Assembly (NCBI GenBank): GCA_903813345.2 | Contig: CAIIXF020000006.1 | Span: 14,822,348 to 14,886,347 of the forward strand | Length of the DNA stretch: 64,000 bases | Reading direction: 5' to 3' | From: Owenia fusiformis | Lineage: Eukaryota; Annelida; Polychaeta; Sabellida; Oweniidae | Shown here: positions 1 through 12,350 of the stretch, one piece after another | Layout: each line of letters begins with the position of its first letter | Position numbering within the stretch: the first letter of the stretch is position 1 | Program-made: the position numbers and the translations under genes | Notes under the pieces: model-generated | Databases searched by the model: none | What the model saw: the letters and a program-made list of their open reading frames with translations, nothing else | Told to the model about the DNA's origin: nothing

Positions 1-641
1 TACAAGCTATTTCACTGCTACAAATTGAGTTTTTGTTGGAGTCAATGCATTGAAATGGTCAATTCTTTGAAATTGCTCAATGCTTTTGCTTTGTACATTG
101 TTTCATAATAATATGATCATTCTAGCATTTTTTCTGATTCTGCATACAAATTTTCAATGAATAGAGTATGACATGAGCATTGGATTTACTGTTTAGCTCA
201 GCAAGTATAATAGAATACATGGGACTTTGGTCTATAATAAAACTTTGATCTAGTCTTCATGATCCCCCATGTCAGTTAAGGATACAGAGAAAATGTATGC
301 TTGAATCTGAAACCAAGTGATTCCAAACCAATATTTAATGTGAAAAAGGCACTGGTGAACTGGGATGATCATATCTATCTTAACTATTAAAATATATTCA
401 AATATGTTATGTCCACAAAGGTGCTTGTGAAGTTTTCTTTATTTTGATGTCAACTTGAATGGACGATTTGGGTTCTTGGAAGAATGCTAAAACATTGTGC
501 TTATACTTCAAATACCTTTACTTTGTACAGTATTTTAATGTTGGTTTTCTTGAGTCCAGTACTCAGCCACAGATCCCCTCGAATCAGAAATAGCCAAATG
601 CTTTGAAGAAAGTACATTAATGAAAAAATGTTAATATTGTG
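1..641. other. AT-rich non-coding stretch, nothing recognised
   Basis: I see no ORF with coding character, repeat structure or RNA gene here. The one open frame (about 501-728, minus) runs into the inverted-repeat element on its right and looks like chance. Confidence 0.5.
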
Positions 642-1379
642 CACAGGCAAATTACATCGGGCCCCGTACGAGCCTTGAGAATTATGAGTCATTACGGGCA
701 AAAAGGAGCACCATCCTCGTACAGGCATGTACGGAGCTCGTTTTCGAGGCTCGTATGATGCTCGAAATTGTTGTTTTCGAGGCCCGAATGAGCATGTACC
801 ATGTTCGTAATTTTGAGGCTCGTACGAGGTCTGTTATTGAACTCCTTTATTGAACAAAAAAATTAATTGTTGTCATGCTACATGATTCACGTATCTATCC
901 AGCACATGCTGTGTATGTTTAATCATTTCAGATTGATGTTTTTTTCACACATTCGATAACAATAACATTTATTTACATCACATTTCAACTTATTCCAATA
1001 CCACACGTAAATGTTTTTATATGCATTTACTTCCCTTGTAGAGAAATATGGTGTCTCCATTGGTAACTCTGTTTTTTTGTTCTTAGCTTTTATACTGTTT
1101 ATCATGTTGATACAGACATGCGAATATTTTGAAATTGTTGGAGACATATTAATTTACAATTAGATATAATTGAAATGTTATTTCTCAAGTATGCTGTATT
1201 TTATTTCATCGATCAAAAAGTGTTCACCAAAATAAACGAGCCTCGTTACGAGCCCCATACTGGAAAGTACAGTGCCCGAAAATTATGGGCCTTGTTGTGG
1301 CCATCGCACAGGCAAGTACAAGGCTCAAAATTACAAGCTCTGTACGGGTTTGTACGGGGTCCTATGTAATTTGCCTGTG
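642..1379. mobile_element. MITE with CAC...GTG termini
   Basis: The two ends are inverted copies of CACAGGCAAATTACAT (16/16), and imperfect pairing continues inward through GGGCCCCGTAC-like sequence. TGTG occurs on both outer sides (638-641 and 1380-1383) and may be a 4-bp target duplication, although the right flank is a TG run, so this is weak. Copies of TACGAGCC/GGCTCGTA cluster near both ends, as subterminal transposase sites do in CACTA/Chapaev-type elements. No transposase is encoded. That it is a DNA-transposon derivative is well supported; the superfamily is a guess. Confidence 0.7.
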
Positions 1380-1383
1380 TGTG

Positions 1384-1903
1384 TTTTTTTACTTCCCAAA
1401 ATGCTTGTTGGAGACTGGCCTATTGATTTGTTTTACTTACTTTATTTATTGGATCCCTTATTGTTTCATGAGATTACAAATGAGGATCCACATTCGGAGG
1501 AAACACATTCATGTATGAGGATGTGGCATGTTTTGATTAGTTTCTTGCTTTTGTTGTTGTTGATAGGGTTAGCAATTTGGATATACAACATATATATTGT
1601 ATCAACTTTTTATATTTTAAATTGAAGTACATGTACATTGAATGGTATTGTATGTTGTTCAGAAAGGTCCTTGTGATTACATTTTTTGAATTTTACTTTT
1701 GTTGCATTGCTCCAATTCTTAACTGAGTAATTGCTTTCAAATAAACCCAGCATTTAAAGATGATTGTGATAGCTTTTTGGGGTATGAAATGAAATGCATG
1801 TATGTGTCATTGTGATTATAAAATGTTTTATTCTTCTTTTGCAGATTGTTGGTATGATTTTCTCAATGTGCCTATATAGAAACTTGGACTAGATGGATGT
1901 ATA
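1384..1903. other. AT-rich non-coding stretch, nothing recognised
   Basis: Open frames from 1272 run out of the MITE and lack codon character. Nothing else is supported. Confidence 0.4.
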
Positions 1904-2020
1904 CATAGATACATGGCTCATTGCCCATAGATACATTACTCATTGCCCATAGATACATTACTCATTGCCCATAGATACAAGATGCATTGGCCATAGATAA
2001 AGGGCTCATTGCCATAGATT
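1904..2020. repeat. 22-bp tandem repeat, about 5.4 copies
   Basis: The unit CATAGATACATTACTCATTG plus CC is repeated about five times; the second and third copies are identical, and the outer copies carry substitutions (GGCTCATT, AGATGCATT). It is a simple minisatellite in non-coding DNA. Confidence 0.85.
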
Positions 2021-2587
2021 CAGTATTTGTAAATATTCCAACTTTAGGACTAGTCTACTTGATTGTTCAGGGATGTCATTGACTAAGTTGAACCCCACAA
2101 ACATTAACATACTCAAAATTGAAGCTACCTATCAATATGTGTATGATAGAAGGGCCTACTATTGGAATATACAATTGATGAAATGTTGAATATCACCTTG
2201 ACACCTTGTACTAAATGAACAAATTCAGTGCTGAGCAAACTGTCTTTGGCTGGTTGCCATTAACGCCATTGGAATTGAGGACCTGCTCTTTTCCGAAACA
2301 AATTATAGTATTTTGTCTCAATATGATCGAAAAAGTAAATTTTGGATTAGGTTTCACAGAAAAAATTATCCTTGGTTAGTAGTTATCTGAATCAGTATTT
2401 GTTCAAATATTTTTGATTACTTTGTACGGTAATCAAAATATGGGTAGGCAATAGGCAAATATAATGTTGCATGCATATGTATGACTGTTTCAATAGACAT
2501 TTGAATTATTCAACATGAGATTTGAATGTGAATCAGTCATGTAATAGTAAATCACCATTTTACTCCTGCCATATGCATTTACAACAC

Positions 2588-3105
2588 CAGTGTGGGAAAT
2601 AAGCACCGGACAAAGCACAAATGTCGAGTCAGAAAAGAAATTTGTCCAGACTGTTTCAAACTGTGTATAGTAGTCAAAATTGTCCAGAGAGATTTTGCTG
2701 AGACATGAGATGATGAATTTTGTTTTACACATCAAATGAAAGAATATAAATTGGCCTTCCTCTGAGGAAGAAGTTGTAGACAAATGAAACAACGCAAAAT
2801 ATAAAATTCAATGGTGAACAATTTCAATCATTTTTTCCCCACCCCCTGTTTCTATGTATATATTATGTATTTTTTATTTTCAATACATTGACCAAGTACA
2901 AAAAATTGTCCAGTATGTTTTCAAACTATCTGGTCAAAATTTAGTTCAATGTCGTTGAAATTAATAACGGCATTCTTTACTGATCAGAATCTTCTTGGCC
3001 GTTATAAGACATGTCAGCCAAGAAACGAGGCCCCAGGCTAGGTCTAATGTTGTTGGACTGGTCAAAATTTTTACCAGTCAAAAAAAATGCTTATTTCCCA
3101 CACTG
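2588..3105. mobile_element. MITE, CAGTG-type TIRs (hAT-like)
   Basis: Perfect 18-bp terminal inverted repeats, CAGTGTGGGAAATAAGCA at the left and its complement ending at 3105, enclose about 520 bp. Motifs near both ends (AATTGTCCAG, ACTGGTCAAAATTTTTACCAG) add internal inverted similarity. The CAGTG start is typical of hAT elements, but I could not find a clean 8-bp target duplication. The minus-strand open frame across its left half (2490-2792) looks fortuitous. Confidence 0.65.
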
Positions 3106-3228
3106 CAAAACAAATTATGTACATATTCAATATTGAAAATATTTCAGATTTTATATTTCTAATAGTCATTCAACATAAATCATGGATATAAAAGTCTACT
3201 TTAAATTTATCATTCTGTGAAAAACCAA

Positions 3229-3500
3229 GGAGGATTGGCTCCCAGAGTGCAACATCGAAACAGTACAAAATTTGAATTCTAACAGCTGCCATTTTGTTCA
3301 CTTCAACATTTGAATCATGAATTTTGGTCTTATTACCCAACGAAAAATTCCAAAACTTACAAGAAATGATCGAGATATTAGTTCGAATCTTTGGAACTGT
3401 TTATTTCGAATTTATAATCGTTATAATTTCAGAAAATAACGACATTTCAGCGTTTTCATTGTTCGAAAATATCGACTTCGATTCTGGGAGCCAATCCTCC
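3229..3500. mobile_element. MITE, 18-bp perfect TIRs, TSD AACCAA
   Basis: The ends are GGAGGATTGGCTCCCAGA and its exact complement. Both flanks read AACCAA (3223-3228 and 3501-3506), a 6-bp target-site duplication. The 272-bp interior is non-coding; the small plus-strand frame at 3324-3515 runs out of the element and is chance. The superfamily is unclear. Confidence 0.8.
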
Positions 3501-3506
3501 AACCAA

Positions 3507-5740
3507 TTAACCTAGATATGTCATTATTTCCATATATTATACATGTATATTGGTTTAGTAGTTAGTGTACATAGGAATAAGTTGAATCATGTAATCATAT
3601 TTTTGCAATATACAACACATATCAATGAAACAACATATCAGAGATTTAACCAGAAATATGTATTTTTAGAAAAAACTAAGGCACCTAATTTATGTTTGAT
3701 GTGAAATCATATTCTCCATGCTTACTGTATTTTAGTTTTTTGAAGAGTTAAACGGTATCCTGGTTTACCTCTTTAAATGCATTGCATTTTGATATGTGAA
3801 TAAGAATAATCTCATAACTGCTTTAAAAACAGGGGGAAGGATGTGACATATTTTGGTGTGACATATTTTGAAATAAAAGGAGTAAACAGTTTGGAACATT
3901 GGCACATAAGGAAAATGGGAAATGGGATCCTGAAATATATGTTAAAAAAATAAGAGGTAATATTATATGAGGGGAAAATAGATAATATATTATAAACCCA
4001 TTCACCCCTTACCCTTACTACAAAAAAAAATTATTATGACAATTCCAGTCTGGTTTAAGTCGATGATTTTCAAATAGAAGAATCATGTAAAAATTATTGT
4101 AATATTTTGTAAATATGAAATAGTAATATTACAGTAGTATTTTTAATGTTTTGTAGCCAGTATATTTTAATAGTAAATGTAGTAGCATGCCAATTAATGT
4201 TATGATTCTGAACTGTACATGTATTTTGAAGAATGTTTCCACATGTACTCTTACAGCTGTAGAAGAATTAATTTTGACTCATTGTACATTAAACATTATC
4301 TCCCACATTGTAGACTATAATCAGCAATGTTTTTATACATTTAAGTTAACATTAAAAATAATGTTTAAAACAAAATTAAAAATTTGTGTTTGTTGAAGTT
4401 TATCCTACATTCATGTGAATTAATAGAAGGTACATTGAGAAGCTGGATTGCTAACTGGCCTTCATTATTAAAGCCTGGGAGCCTATGTGTTATCTTCACA
4501 TTTTTAGTTCTCATCCATATCCTTAAACTGTTTTTTTTTCAATTCGATATGACATGTAACTTACACAAATCAATAGACTACTACTTGAATACACACCTTT
4601 TCTAAAATATTGAGCTCGAACAGAATCCTCACTTAGTAAGCAATGCAAGCTCCAAAAAATCAAGTTTCAAAACAATTTAAGTGATTGATAAATTGTAACA
4701 GTAATTCCTTGCTATATATTTTGGCTCAAAGTTGTCAAAGAAAATCCAATTAAAGAATACTGCCTGTTAGATATTTAGTTTTCAAATAAAGCAATAGAGT
4801 AATGAATTTTGCAATTTTACTTTGATGAGAATTGAATCAATGTAACAGAAATGCAACAGTGACTAAATAGATGTACATTGCAGCTTTATTTGGAATTGCA
4901 AATTCTTAACCACCACTCCAGTATATTCTTCATAGCTCACGGTGGGGAATCAAAACGATGGCGCTGCCGCGGATTGCGACTCGCGTAATCCAAAAAGAGC
5001 TAACAGCGCATTATTGCTGTACAATGCTAGTAAATCCAAACTTAATTTGGGGAGAGATTTGGGGTAAATCGTTGCTTTTGATGAACCACACAGGAGCAGC
5101 TATGTCCCAGTCGGTGATCAACATACATATACTCCACCTTCAATAGCACTCATGTTGCTCGGCTATCCAATAGCTCAGTACGTATGAACATTCGAAATCT
5201 GCCACAAAAAGTAGTTTTGTAAAGTTTTGTCCCTCACATACCGATTTAAACAAAGGAATCAGAAATATCATCGCATTGTTATAAAAATTCAAGTACTGTT
5301 GGCACAATTACACTTCGTGTGATCTTTAGTTAGCGGAAAACGTACCATTACTGAGAAGTTAGAATAGTCACAGTCCATCCATCTGCCCAACGCAGTACGA
5401 TACTCGGTGTTGCTCTATGAATAAACCTCAACGCAAGCAGAGCCCAGCCAAAGGTTGATAGGACAATTAGTAAATGTGGGTGAAATAAAGCAAATTTCTC
5501 CTAAAATATGATATCATTTTAGCCGCTAGCCGTTATTCGATTCGGAAATACAAGCTTAGTTCTCAATTCTTCGGACCTTATCGTCACTTGTTCTTTGCAT
5601 GTATTAAACTCTTGTGATGGTGTATTATATGAAATCCTAATTTTGATCATATGTGGTCGTGAATCGCCACAATATACCGTCTTCCATATCGTTGACGACA
5701 ACAGAATCTAAATTTCATATTATAGACAGAGATACATGGT
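3507..5740. other. AT-rich non-coding stretch with one CpG-containing patch
   Basis: Mostly low-complexity AT-rich DNA. Around 4950-4995 there is a short GC-rich patch containing AAAACGATGGCGCTGCC, a reasonable Kozak/YY1-like context opening a 62-codon frame (4958-5146). I cannot match the peptide to a family or find a good splice donor, so no gene is called. Confidence 0.4.
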
Positions 5741-5746
5741 AAGATG

Positions 5747-5897
5747 TGACAACGGACTCGGTATATATTGCATTGGAACATAAGAGAAAGACAACGGGAA
5801 CTAGATGCATTACCGTTGTCTTTCTAGATAATATTACCGTTGTCATTTTACAGCACATTTGACCCACATTTACCGTTGTCATTTATATCCGTTGTCC
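5747..5897. repeat. Cluster of ACCGTTGTC / GACAACGG motifs
   Basis: Within 150 bp the motif CCGTTGTC occurs four times and its complement GACAACGG twice. TGACAACG...CGTTGTCA recurs as a hairpin at 12133-12168, on the other side of the large foldback element. Function unknown. Confidence 0.5.
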
Positions 5898-8698
5898 CGT
5901 GTGATATTTTCATCGGTAAAATTTAAGGCTTTATTTTGAAAGTAGATTGTATTCAACTATACGATGAGTAGAAAGACACTTTGATTGATGTATATAAATT
6001 CATTGACTGATTGTGTTACGTGGTAAACACGATACAAATATATATATTCCGCAGCGAATATGGCAAATTCACTTGCCATGTATGACAGATTCACCTGCGG
6101 TATATGGCATACACACTGACCAATTAGAACGGAAATACGCAATTGTCAATTACATCGATTCAATGAACGGGGTAAAGTCTATAAATTATTATAATGATTA
6201 CTGAATCAACATGTCAGTGCATTGAATATATCAACTAATACAATTGAATAACATACACCAGTGGTACCTGTATTGTTTGATGTTATTTTATGTACTGTAT
6301 GTGTTACACGCAAAACACACTTCAAGGGAAACATTATTACGCATAAGTAATCGAACCTACGTTCGTGAAGCTTATACTGCCTTTTATAACCAAACCAACA
6401 GTTGACAAAAAAGCCAGATAAAAACCTAAAAAATCACGAGTGTTTAAAGTTGTATTGGCAATCACGATTTACACATTTCTGATACTTTCAGGATTATCAT
6501 TCAGCAATTACACGTAGTAAACGTACTTAATCATTATTAGCACTCGAAGCGCTAACTATATTTACTTAGGGACCCAGCCTGAATATTTTTGTTTTTGAAT
6601 ATTGGAGAGTATTACGCGAGATTTTTTCATTTTCTTGTTGGAAAATATATTTATTTTATGATGTGGGGTGATATCTAGAGTTTGAGGCTTGCGAAAATAA
6701 GATATCCTCACCTTTATACCCCCACCCTATAATTTCAGGGGGGTCAGAAGAAAATAAACTTTAATTCATAACTTTGGAAGTAAATGAGATACAAACTTCA
6801 TTTTTTCACCATAATTTATAGAATAACATCAGTAATGCAGAAAAAATATATCAAACGAAAATAAGCTAATTTGCATAATTTAACCCTTAAACCGCCATAA
6901 AAACTATTAAATAACGGAATGATAATAAACAACTTTTATTGTAATTGCCTTCATATGAAGTTATAACTTATGAAATAATTCCTAAAAATGCATCTATATA
7001 TGTATATTAGATGTGCAAAATATTAAAAGTGTATCTTACATAACGACTGTGAAAAATATTTCTCCCCTTACCCTAAAATTGAAGGGAGGGGGTCAAAAGA
7101 AAATAAACTTTAATTCATAACTTTGGAATTATATAAGATACAAACTTAATTTTTTCACCAAAATTTACAAAATAATATCAGTAATGGAGAAAAAAATATT
7201 TTGAACAAAAATAAGCTAATTTGCATAATTTGACCCTTAAACCGCCATAAAAACTATTAAATGACAAAATGATAATATACGACATTTACTGTAATTACCT
7301 TCATATGAAGTTATAACTGATGAAATAATTCCTAAAAATGCATCTATATATGTATAATAGATGTGAAAAATATTAAAAGTGCATCTTATATATAGATTGT
7401 GAAAAAATTTCTCCCCCTACCCAGATATTTCAGGGGGGTCAACTGAAAATGGACTTTAATTTATAACTTTGGAAGTATATGAGGTATAAACCTATTTGTT
7501 CACCAGAATTTATGTAATAACATCAGTAATTCAGAAAAAACATTTTTGATAAGCAAATAAGCTAATTTGCATAATTTAACCCTTATACAGTCATAAAAAC
7601 CGTTAAATGACAAAACGATAAAATACGACATTTATTTTAATCGACCTCTCATGAAGTTATAACTTATGAAATAATTCATATAGTTGCATTTATATATGTA
7701 TAACAGATGTGCAAAATATTTAAAGTGTATCTTACATAACGACTGTGAAAAAAATTCTCCCCCTATCCATATTTTTGAGGGGAGGGGGTCAAATAAAAAT
7801 GGACTTTAATTCATAATTTTAAAAGTATATGAGGTACAAACTTAATTTTTTCACCAAAGTTTATGTAATAACATCAGTAATTCAGAAAAAGATATTTTTG
7901 ATACGCAAATAAGCTAATCTGCATAATTTAACCCTTATACAGTCATAAAAACTGTTAAATGACGATGCGATAAAATACGACATTTACTCTAATTGACCTC
8001 TCATGAAGTTTTAACAAATAAAGTAATTCCTAAAAATGCATCTATATATGTATAACAGATGTGCAAAATATTAAAAGTGTATCTTACATAACGACGCTGA
8101 AAAAAATTGTCCCCCTACCCAGATATTTATTTATTTATCAAATGGAAATGGACTTTAATTCATAACTTTGGAAGTATATGAGGTACAAACTTAATTTTTC
8201 ACCAATATTTATGTTATATCATCAGTAATTCAGAAAAAATATTTTTTGATATGCAAATTAGCTTATTTAACCCTTATAAAGTAATAAAAACCGTTAAATG
8301 ACGAAGTGATAAAATATGGCATTTACTTTAATTGACTTCTTATGAAGTTATAACTTCGAGAAAAAATTTACAACAGATATGCAAAATATAAAGAGGTTAT
8401 TTTATATAATGAGTGTGAAAAGAATCTTACACCCTACCTTAATAATTTTGAGGGCTCGGGGGGGGGGGGGGGGGTTAAAGAAAATAATAGACTTTAAAGC
8501 ATAACTTTGAAATAATTTAAGAAAGAGCTTATATTTCTTTGCTGAAAATTGAGAAATCACATCAATAATGAAACGAATATTACATGGGGACAATACTATA
8601 TTTCAACTAATTTGCATAATTTAAGCTTCAAACAGTCATGAGAATCATTATAAGGCAAAGTGGTTCTATAGTTTTTCCCAACTATTTCAATGCCCATG

Positions 8699-8893
8699 GA
8701 GATTTTCATAGATATAATACTAGAGGCAAATCAAACTTCACCCTTCCTAAAGCAAAACTGAAAATTATGGCAAAGAACAATAGCCTTTAGTGGTTACTCC
8801 ATATGGAACAATCTCCCAGAAGAAATAAAAAAGTCAAATTCAATTTCTTTTCTTAAATCAAAACTGAAGAAGCATATTCTCTTAGCTTATTAA
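8699..8893 (+). pseudogene. Non-LTR retrotransposon (LINE) RT C-terminus, degenerate
   Basis: Translation gives YNTRGKSNFTLP, then after a frameshift near 8786 WNNLPEEIKKSNSISFLKSK and a stop at 8891-8893. The order YNTR..., then WNxLPxxI, then FKxxLKxxL is the usual end of jockey/CR1-like LINE reverse transcriptases. The DNA to about 9010 may be its 3' UTR. The fragment lies inside the spacer of the foldback element and is dead (frameshift, 5' truncation). Confidence 0.65.
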
Positions 8894-9009
8894 TCATTAG
8901 TTGACTATATCATTTCTTGTTTCTTCAGTAAGAAGGGTAGGCTCTCAAGGGAGGTACATGGGCCAACCTGGGGGCTGCTCCAAACTACTTAAGATCTAAA
9001 ATAATAATT

Positions 9010-10328
9010 CTGACCATACCAACCTTGGGGAAGGTAAAATAATAACTAATATTTTATAAGAATCACACTTTTAACGATTATTTGCATCAGTGCGGTAGCC
9101 TGGTATCTTATAAATAATAATTAATGAAGCTACACATTCATAAAATTTCCCTATGGCATATGGCACCTTCTTGGCTTCAAATGAAACGAGCATCATGGAT
9201 CCCCCATACCTTTATTTATTATAATCTAACTTTTGTGATTACATTCCGGTTTGATTCGTTGACAACATAATGATATACTTCATGATTTAACTACTATATG
9301 TACGGGTATTTGAGTATCACCTGTGGTGCCACCTATTATTAATAATATGTGTACACATAATGATTAAATGATGAATAAATTGAGTTTAATTGAACTTGCA
9401 ATGTTTCAGAATAACCCTTAAAAGGTAACCATAACAATTCTAAAGTTTATTGAACCATATTCAGAGTCACTGTGGGGACTGGTGTCATATTCTAGGTTGT
9501 AGGTACCTGATGCAGTGAAAATGTCATCATATATGTTTGGTTAAATCTACTTATTCCCGTCCACACTCACTTTCCTTTGAGCCGCATGAACATGAAGCAA
9601 AACATTCTGTACCTGCAGTGGCACATGAGCAAGTGGTTTAACATATTGCTTTGTCCTTGTATCGTTTGCATGTGCAAAATGACTTTGGGATTTTTGTTAT
9701 ATCAAGTTTCGGTTTTTTGGTCATTTTAATGGTCTCAAGAGTAATATGAACCACTTGACATCCAAATCCATTCCCTGGCTCTGGAATCTCAAAAATTGGT
9801 TTGTCAGCATTCATTGAAATGTATAATTGTTATAAACCAAAAATGCATCCATAGTTAATGGTAATGCTCTAATATCATTTTGGATGCTGCAAACAAGTGT
9901 AATACATCCAATGATAGTTTGAATGAAATATAAACAAAAATAACGCAACTCCCCTAGACCAGAGATCGTGCCCATGTGGACAGTCAATGGAGACAGAAAC
10001 TCACTTTAAAGTAGAATGTCATATGTTTGAAAATGAACAATTAAGTCTGTTTGCCTAAATGACTGATATCCATAGTGACTTTTACATGTATACAAGTCTT
10101 GGAAAATATTGTATAATAATGAATGAAAAAAACTGTTCAAATGACACTTGGAAAATGTATGATAAATATGTGAGTCAAAAGGCGTGAAATAGTTACATGC
10201 GATGGTCTCTAATAGGTCGGCATCAACCAGGAATTGTTTTAATTCATGTATGTATCTTAATGTAACATCTTTAGTGTGTTAGACTTTAATTAATAAATTT
10301 ACTATTACTACTAGTATAATATTGTTTC
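9010..10328. other. Foldback-element spacer, otherwise unannotated
   Basis: AT-rich DNA between the LINE relic and the right arm. I see no open frame of note, no tandem repeat and no RNA gene. Confidence 0.4.
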
Positions 10329-11635
10329 CATGTAATATTTGTTTCATTCTTGATGTGATTTCTCAATATTCTGGCGAAGAAATATATGTATAAGCTCTTT
10401 CTTATACGATTTCAAAGTTATGAATCAAAGTTTGTTTTTTTTCTTTTAACTTCCCCCAACCCTAAAATATTAGGGTAGGGTGTGAGATTTTTTCACACTC
10501 ATTATATACAATACCCTTTTTATATTGTGCATACCCGTTGTAAATGTATTTCTAGGAATTATTTCACAAGTTATAACTTCATAGAAGTCAATTAAAGTAA
10601 ATTTCGTATTTCATCACTTTGTCATTTTATGAATTAAAGTCCATTTCCATTTGATAAATAAATAAATATCTGGGTAGGGGGACAATTTTTTTTCAGCGTC
10701 GTTATGTAAGATACACTTTTAATATTTTGCACATCTGTTATACATATATAGATGCATTTTTAGGAATTACTTTATTTGTTAAAACTTCATGAGAGGTCAA
10801 TTAGAGTAAATGTCGTATTTTATCGCATCGTCATTTAACAGTTTTTATGACTGTATAAGGGTTAAATTATGCAGATTAGCTTATTTGCGTATCAAAAATA
10901 TTTTTTCTGAATTACTGATGTTATTACATAAACTTTGGTGAAAAAATTAAGTTTGTACCTCATATACTTTTAAAATTATGAATTAAAGTCCATTTTTATT
11001 TGACCCCCTCCCCTCAAAAATCTGGATAGGGGGAGAATTTTTTTCACAGTCTTTATGTAAGATACACTTCTAATATTTTGCACATTTATTATACATATAT
11101 AGATGCATATTTAGGAATTATTTCATAAGTTATAACTTCATATGAAGGTAATTACAGTAAATGTGATATAACATCATTTCGTCATTTACTAGTTTTTATG
11201 GCAGTTTAAGGGTTAAATTATGCAAATTAGCTTTTTTTCATTCAAAATATTTTTTCTTCATTGCTGATGTTATTTCATAAATTTTGGTGAAAAAATTAAG
11301 TTTGTATCTCATATACTTCCAAAGTTATGAATTAAAGTCTATTTTCTTCTGACCCCCCTAAAATTATAGGGCGGGGGGTATAAAGATGAAGATATCTTAT
11401 TTTCGCAAGTCTCAAACTCTAGATATCACCCCACATCATAAAAGTAACTTATTTTCCAACAAGAACTGAAAAAATCTCGCGTAATACTTTCCAATATCCA
11501 TTTTCACTTTCTAGCTGTTTCTCAGAACTTGGGTCCCTGAGTAATTGGTAATCCAGCGTAGTTGTACATTTAGAATAGATTCTTTTGACCAATCAAATCG
11601 AGCCTTTCTGTATCGCGTTTCCACCTACTGTATGT

Positions 11636-11748
11636 GGCATATTCTGCAGGTGAGTATGCCATATTCCGAAGTGAGTATCGGATATTCACTGAAATGAATG
11701 TATCGCCATTCACTGCGGAATATGCCATACTCACCTGCGGAATATGCC
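11636..11748. repeat. Long hairpin of CATATTCCGC motifs
   Basis: Arms 11636-11668 and 11716-11748 are complementary over 33 positions with two mismatches, around a 47-nt loop; their core is GCAGGTGAGTATG. More half-copies (GCATATTCACT, GCCATATTCCGC) follow to 11831. A related but shorter set lies at 6046-6113 on the opposite side of the foldback element, inverted relative to this one. Confidence 0.7.
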
Positions 11749-12132
11749 ATATGCCGCAGCTGAGTGTTGCATATTCACTCGTATCACAAATACCGCACAA
11801 CCATGAATACTAGTATATGCCATATTCCGCCTAACAGATTGTGTGTCTTTAATATTTTTCAAAGACAATACTTTTATTAGCAATATTTCTGAGATGGACA
11901 GTGTCTCATAAGCCATTGTTGGCTTGGAGCTTTTGAATAAATTGTACAATTCTGTAAAACAATAACTGAGCCCGTGACACTTTAATAATAAACGAAACTA
12001 AAACCATTGACTTTCAAGTCTTTTGAAAGCCCATGCTAAAACCAAAGGAATATCTACAATCTAAGTGCCCTATTGAATATGCAGTTAATGAAAATCGAAT
12101 CGAATCGAATACGAATTTGTGGCCGCCATTTG

Positions 12133-12255
12133 TGACAACGGTATCTGTATCTGACTTTATCGTTGTCAGGGTGTTCCGGTGTGAACATGCTCACGCCATT
12201 CATTCACTCTGGTGCGTTACATTTGAAACATAACGCACCGGGTCGATCCCCGGTG
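12133..12255. promoter_or_regulatory. Three hairpins upstream of the sulfotransferase
   Basis: TGACAACG (12133-12140) pairs with CGTTGTCA (12161-12168). GGTGCGTTA (12211-12219) pairs perfectly with TAACGCACC (12231-12239) over an 11-nt loop. CACCGGG (12236-12242) pairs with CCCGGTG (12249-12255), sharing CACC with the previous stem so that the two compete. A YY1-like GGCCGCCATTTG sits just upstream at 12121. The structures are visible; a regulatory role is inference. Confidence 0.4.
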
Positions 12256-12276
12256 AGTCTTGGTTTCTCGCCGTGG

Positions 12277-12284
12277 TATATAAG
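12277..12284 (+). promoter_or_regulatory. TATA box of the sulfotransferase gene
   Basis: TATATAAG lies 67 bp before the ATG. A start site about 25-30 bp downstream would leave a 5' UTR of roughly 40 nt, fitting an intronless gene. Not proven; an upstream non-coding exon cannot be excluded. Confidence 0.5.
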
Positions 12285-12350
12285 TGCAATCAATCAAACA
12301 TCTTTTAGAAACCATATGCAATACTATCGACTTCAATATAAACCAATAAA

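Larger units (their letters stand above)
6562..11544. mobile_element. 5-kb foldback element with tandem-repeat arms
   Basis: The outer ends match in inverted orientation (TTACTYAGGGACCCA) and continue as an inverted repeat through AGTATTACGCGAGATTTTTT and GATGTGGGGTGATATCTAGA. Inward, each arm becomes a head-to-tail array of a unit of about 350 bp; its landmark, a TTGCATAATTTAACCCTTA-like string, sits near 6871, 7221, 7567, 7919 and 8611 in the left arm. The right arm (about 10329-11544) carries fewer units in reverse order. The spacer is about 1.7 kb. Long inverted repeats built of tandem units are the architecture of Drosophila FB and Galileo elements. No transposase ORF and no target duplication were found. 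Confidence 0.8.

Noticed and set aside
2490-2792. 100-codon minus-strand ORF
   Set aside because: Overlaps the left half of a MITE and runs past its end; no domain or codon signal.
4958-5146. 62-codon frame starting MALPRIATRVIQKE, in a CpG-containing patch
   Set aside because: Good start context and a UBE2N-like first few residues, but no further match, no clear splice donor and no continuing exon; kept only as a note.
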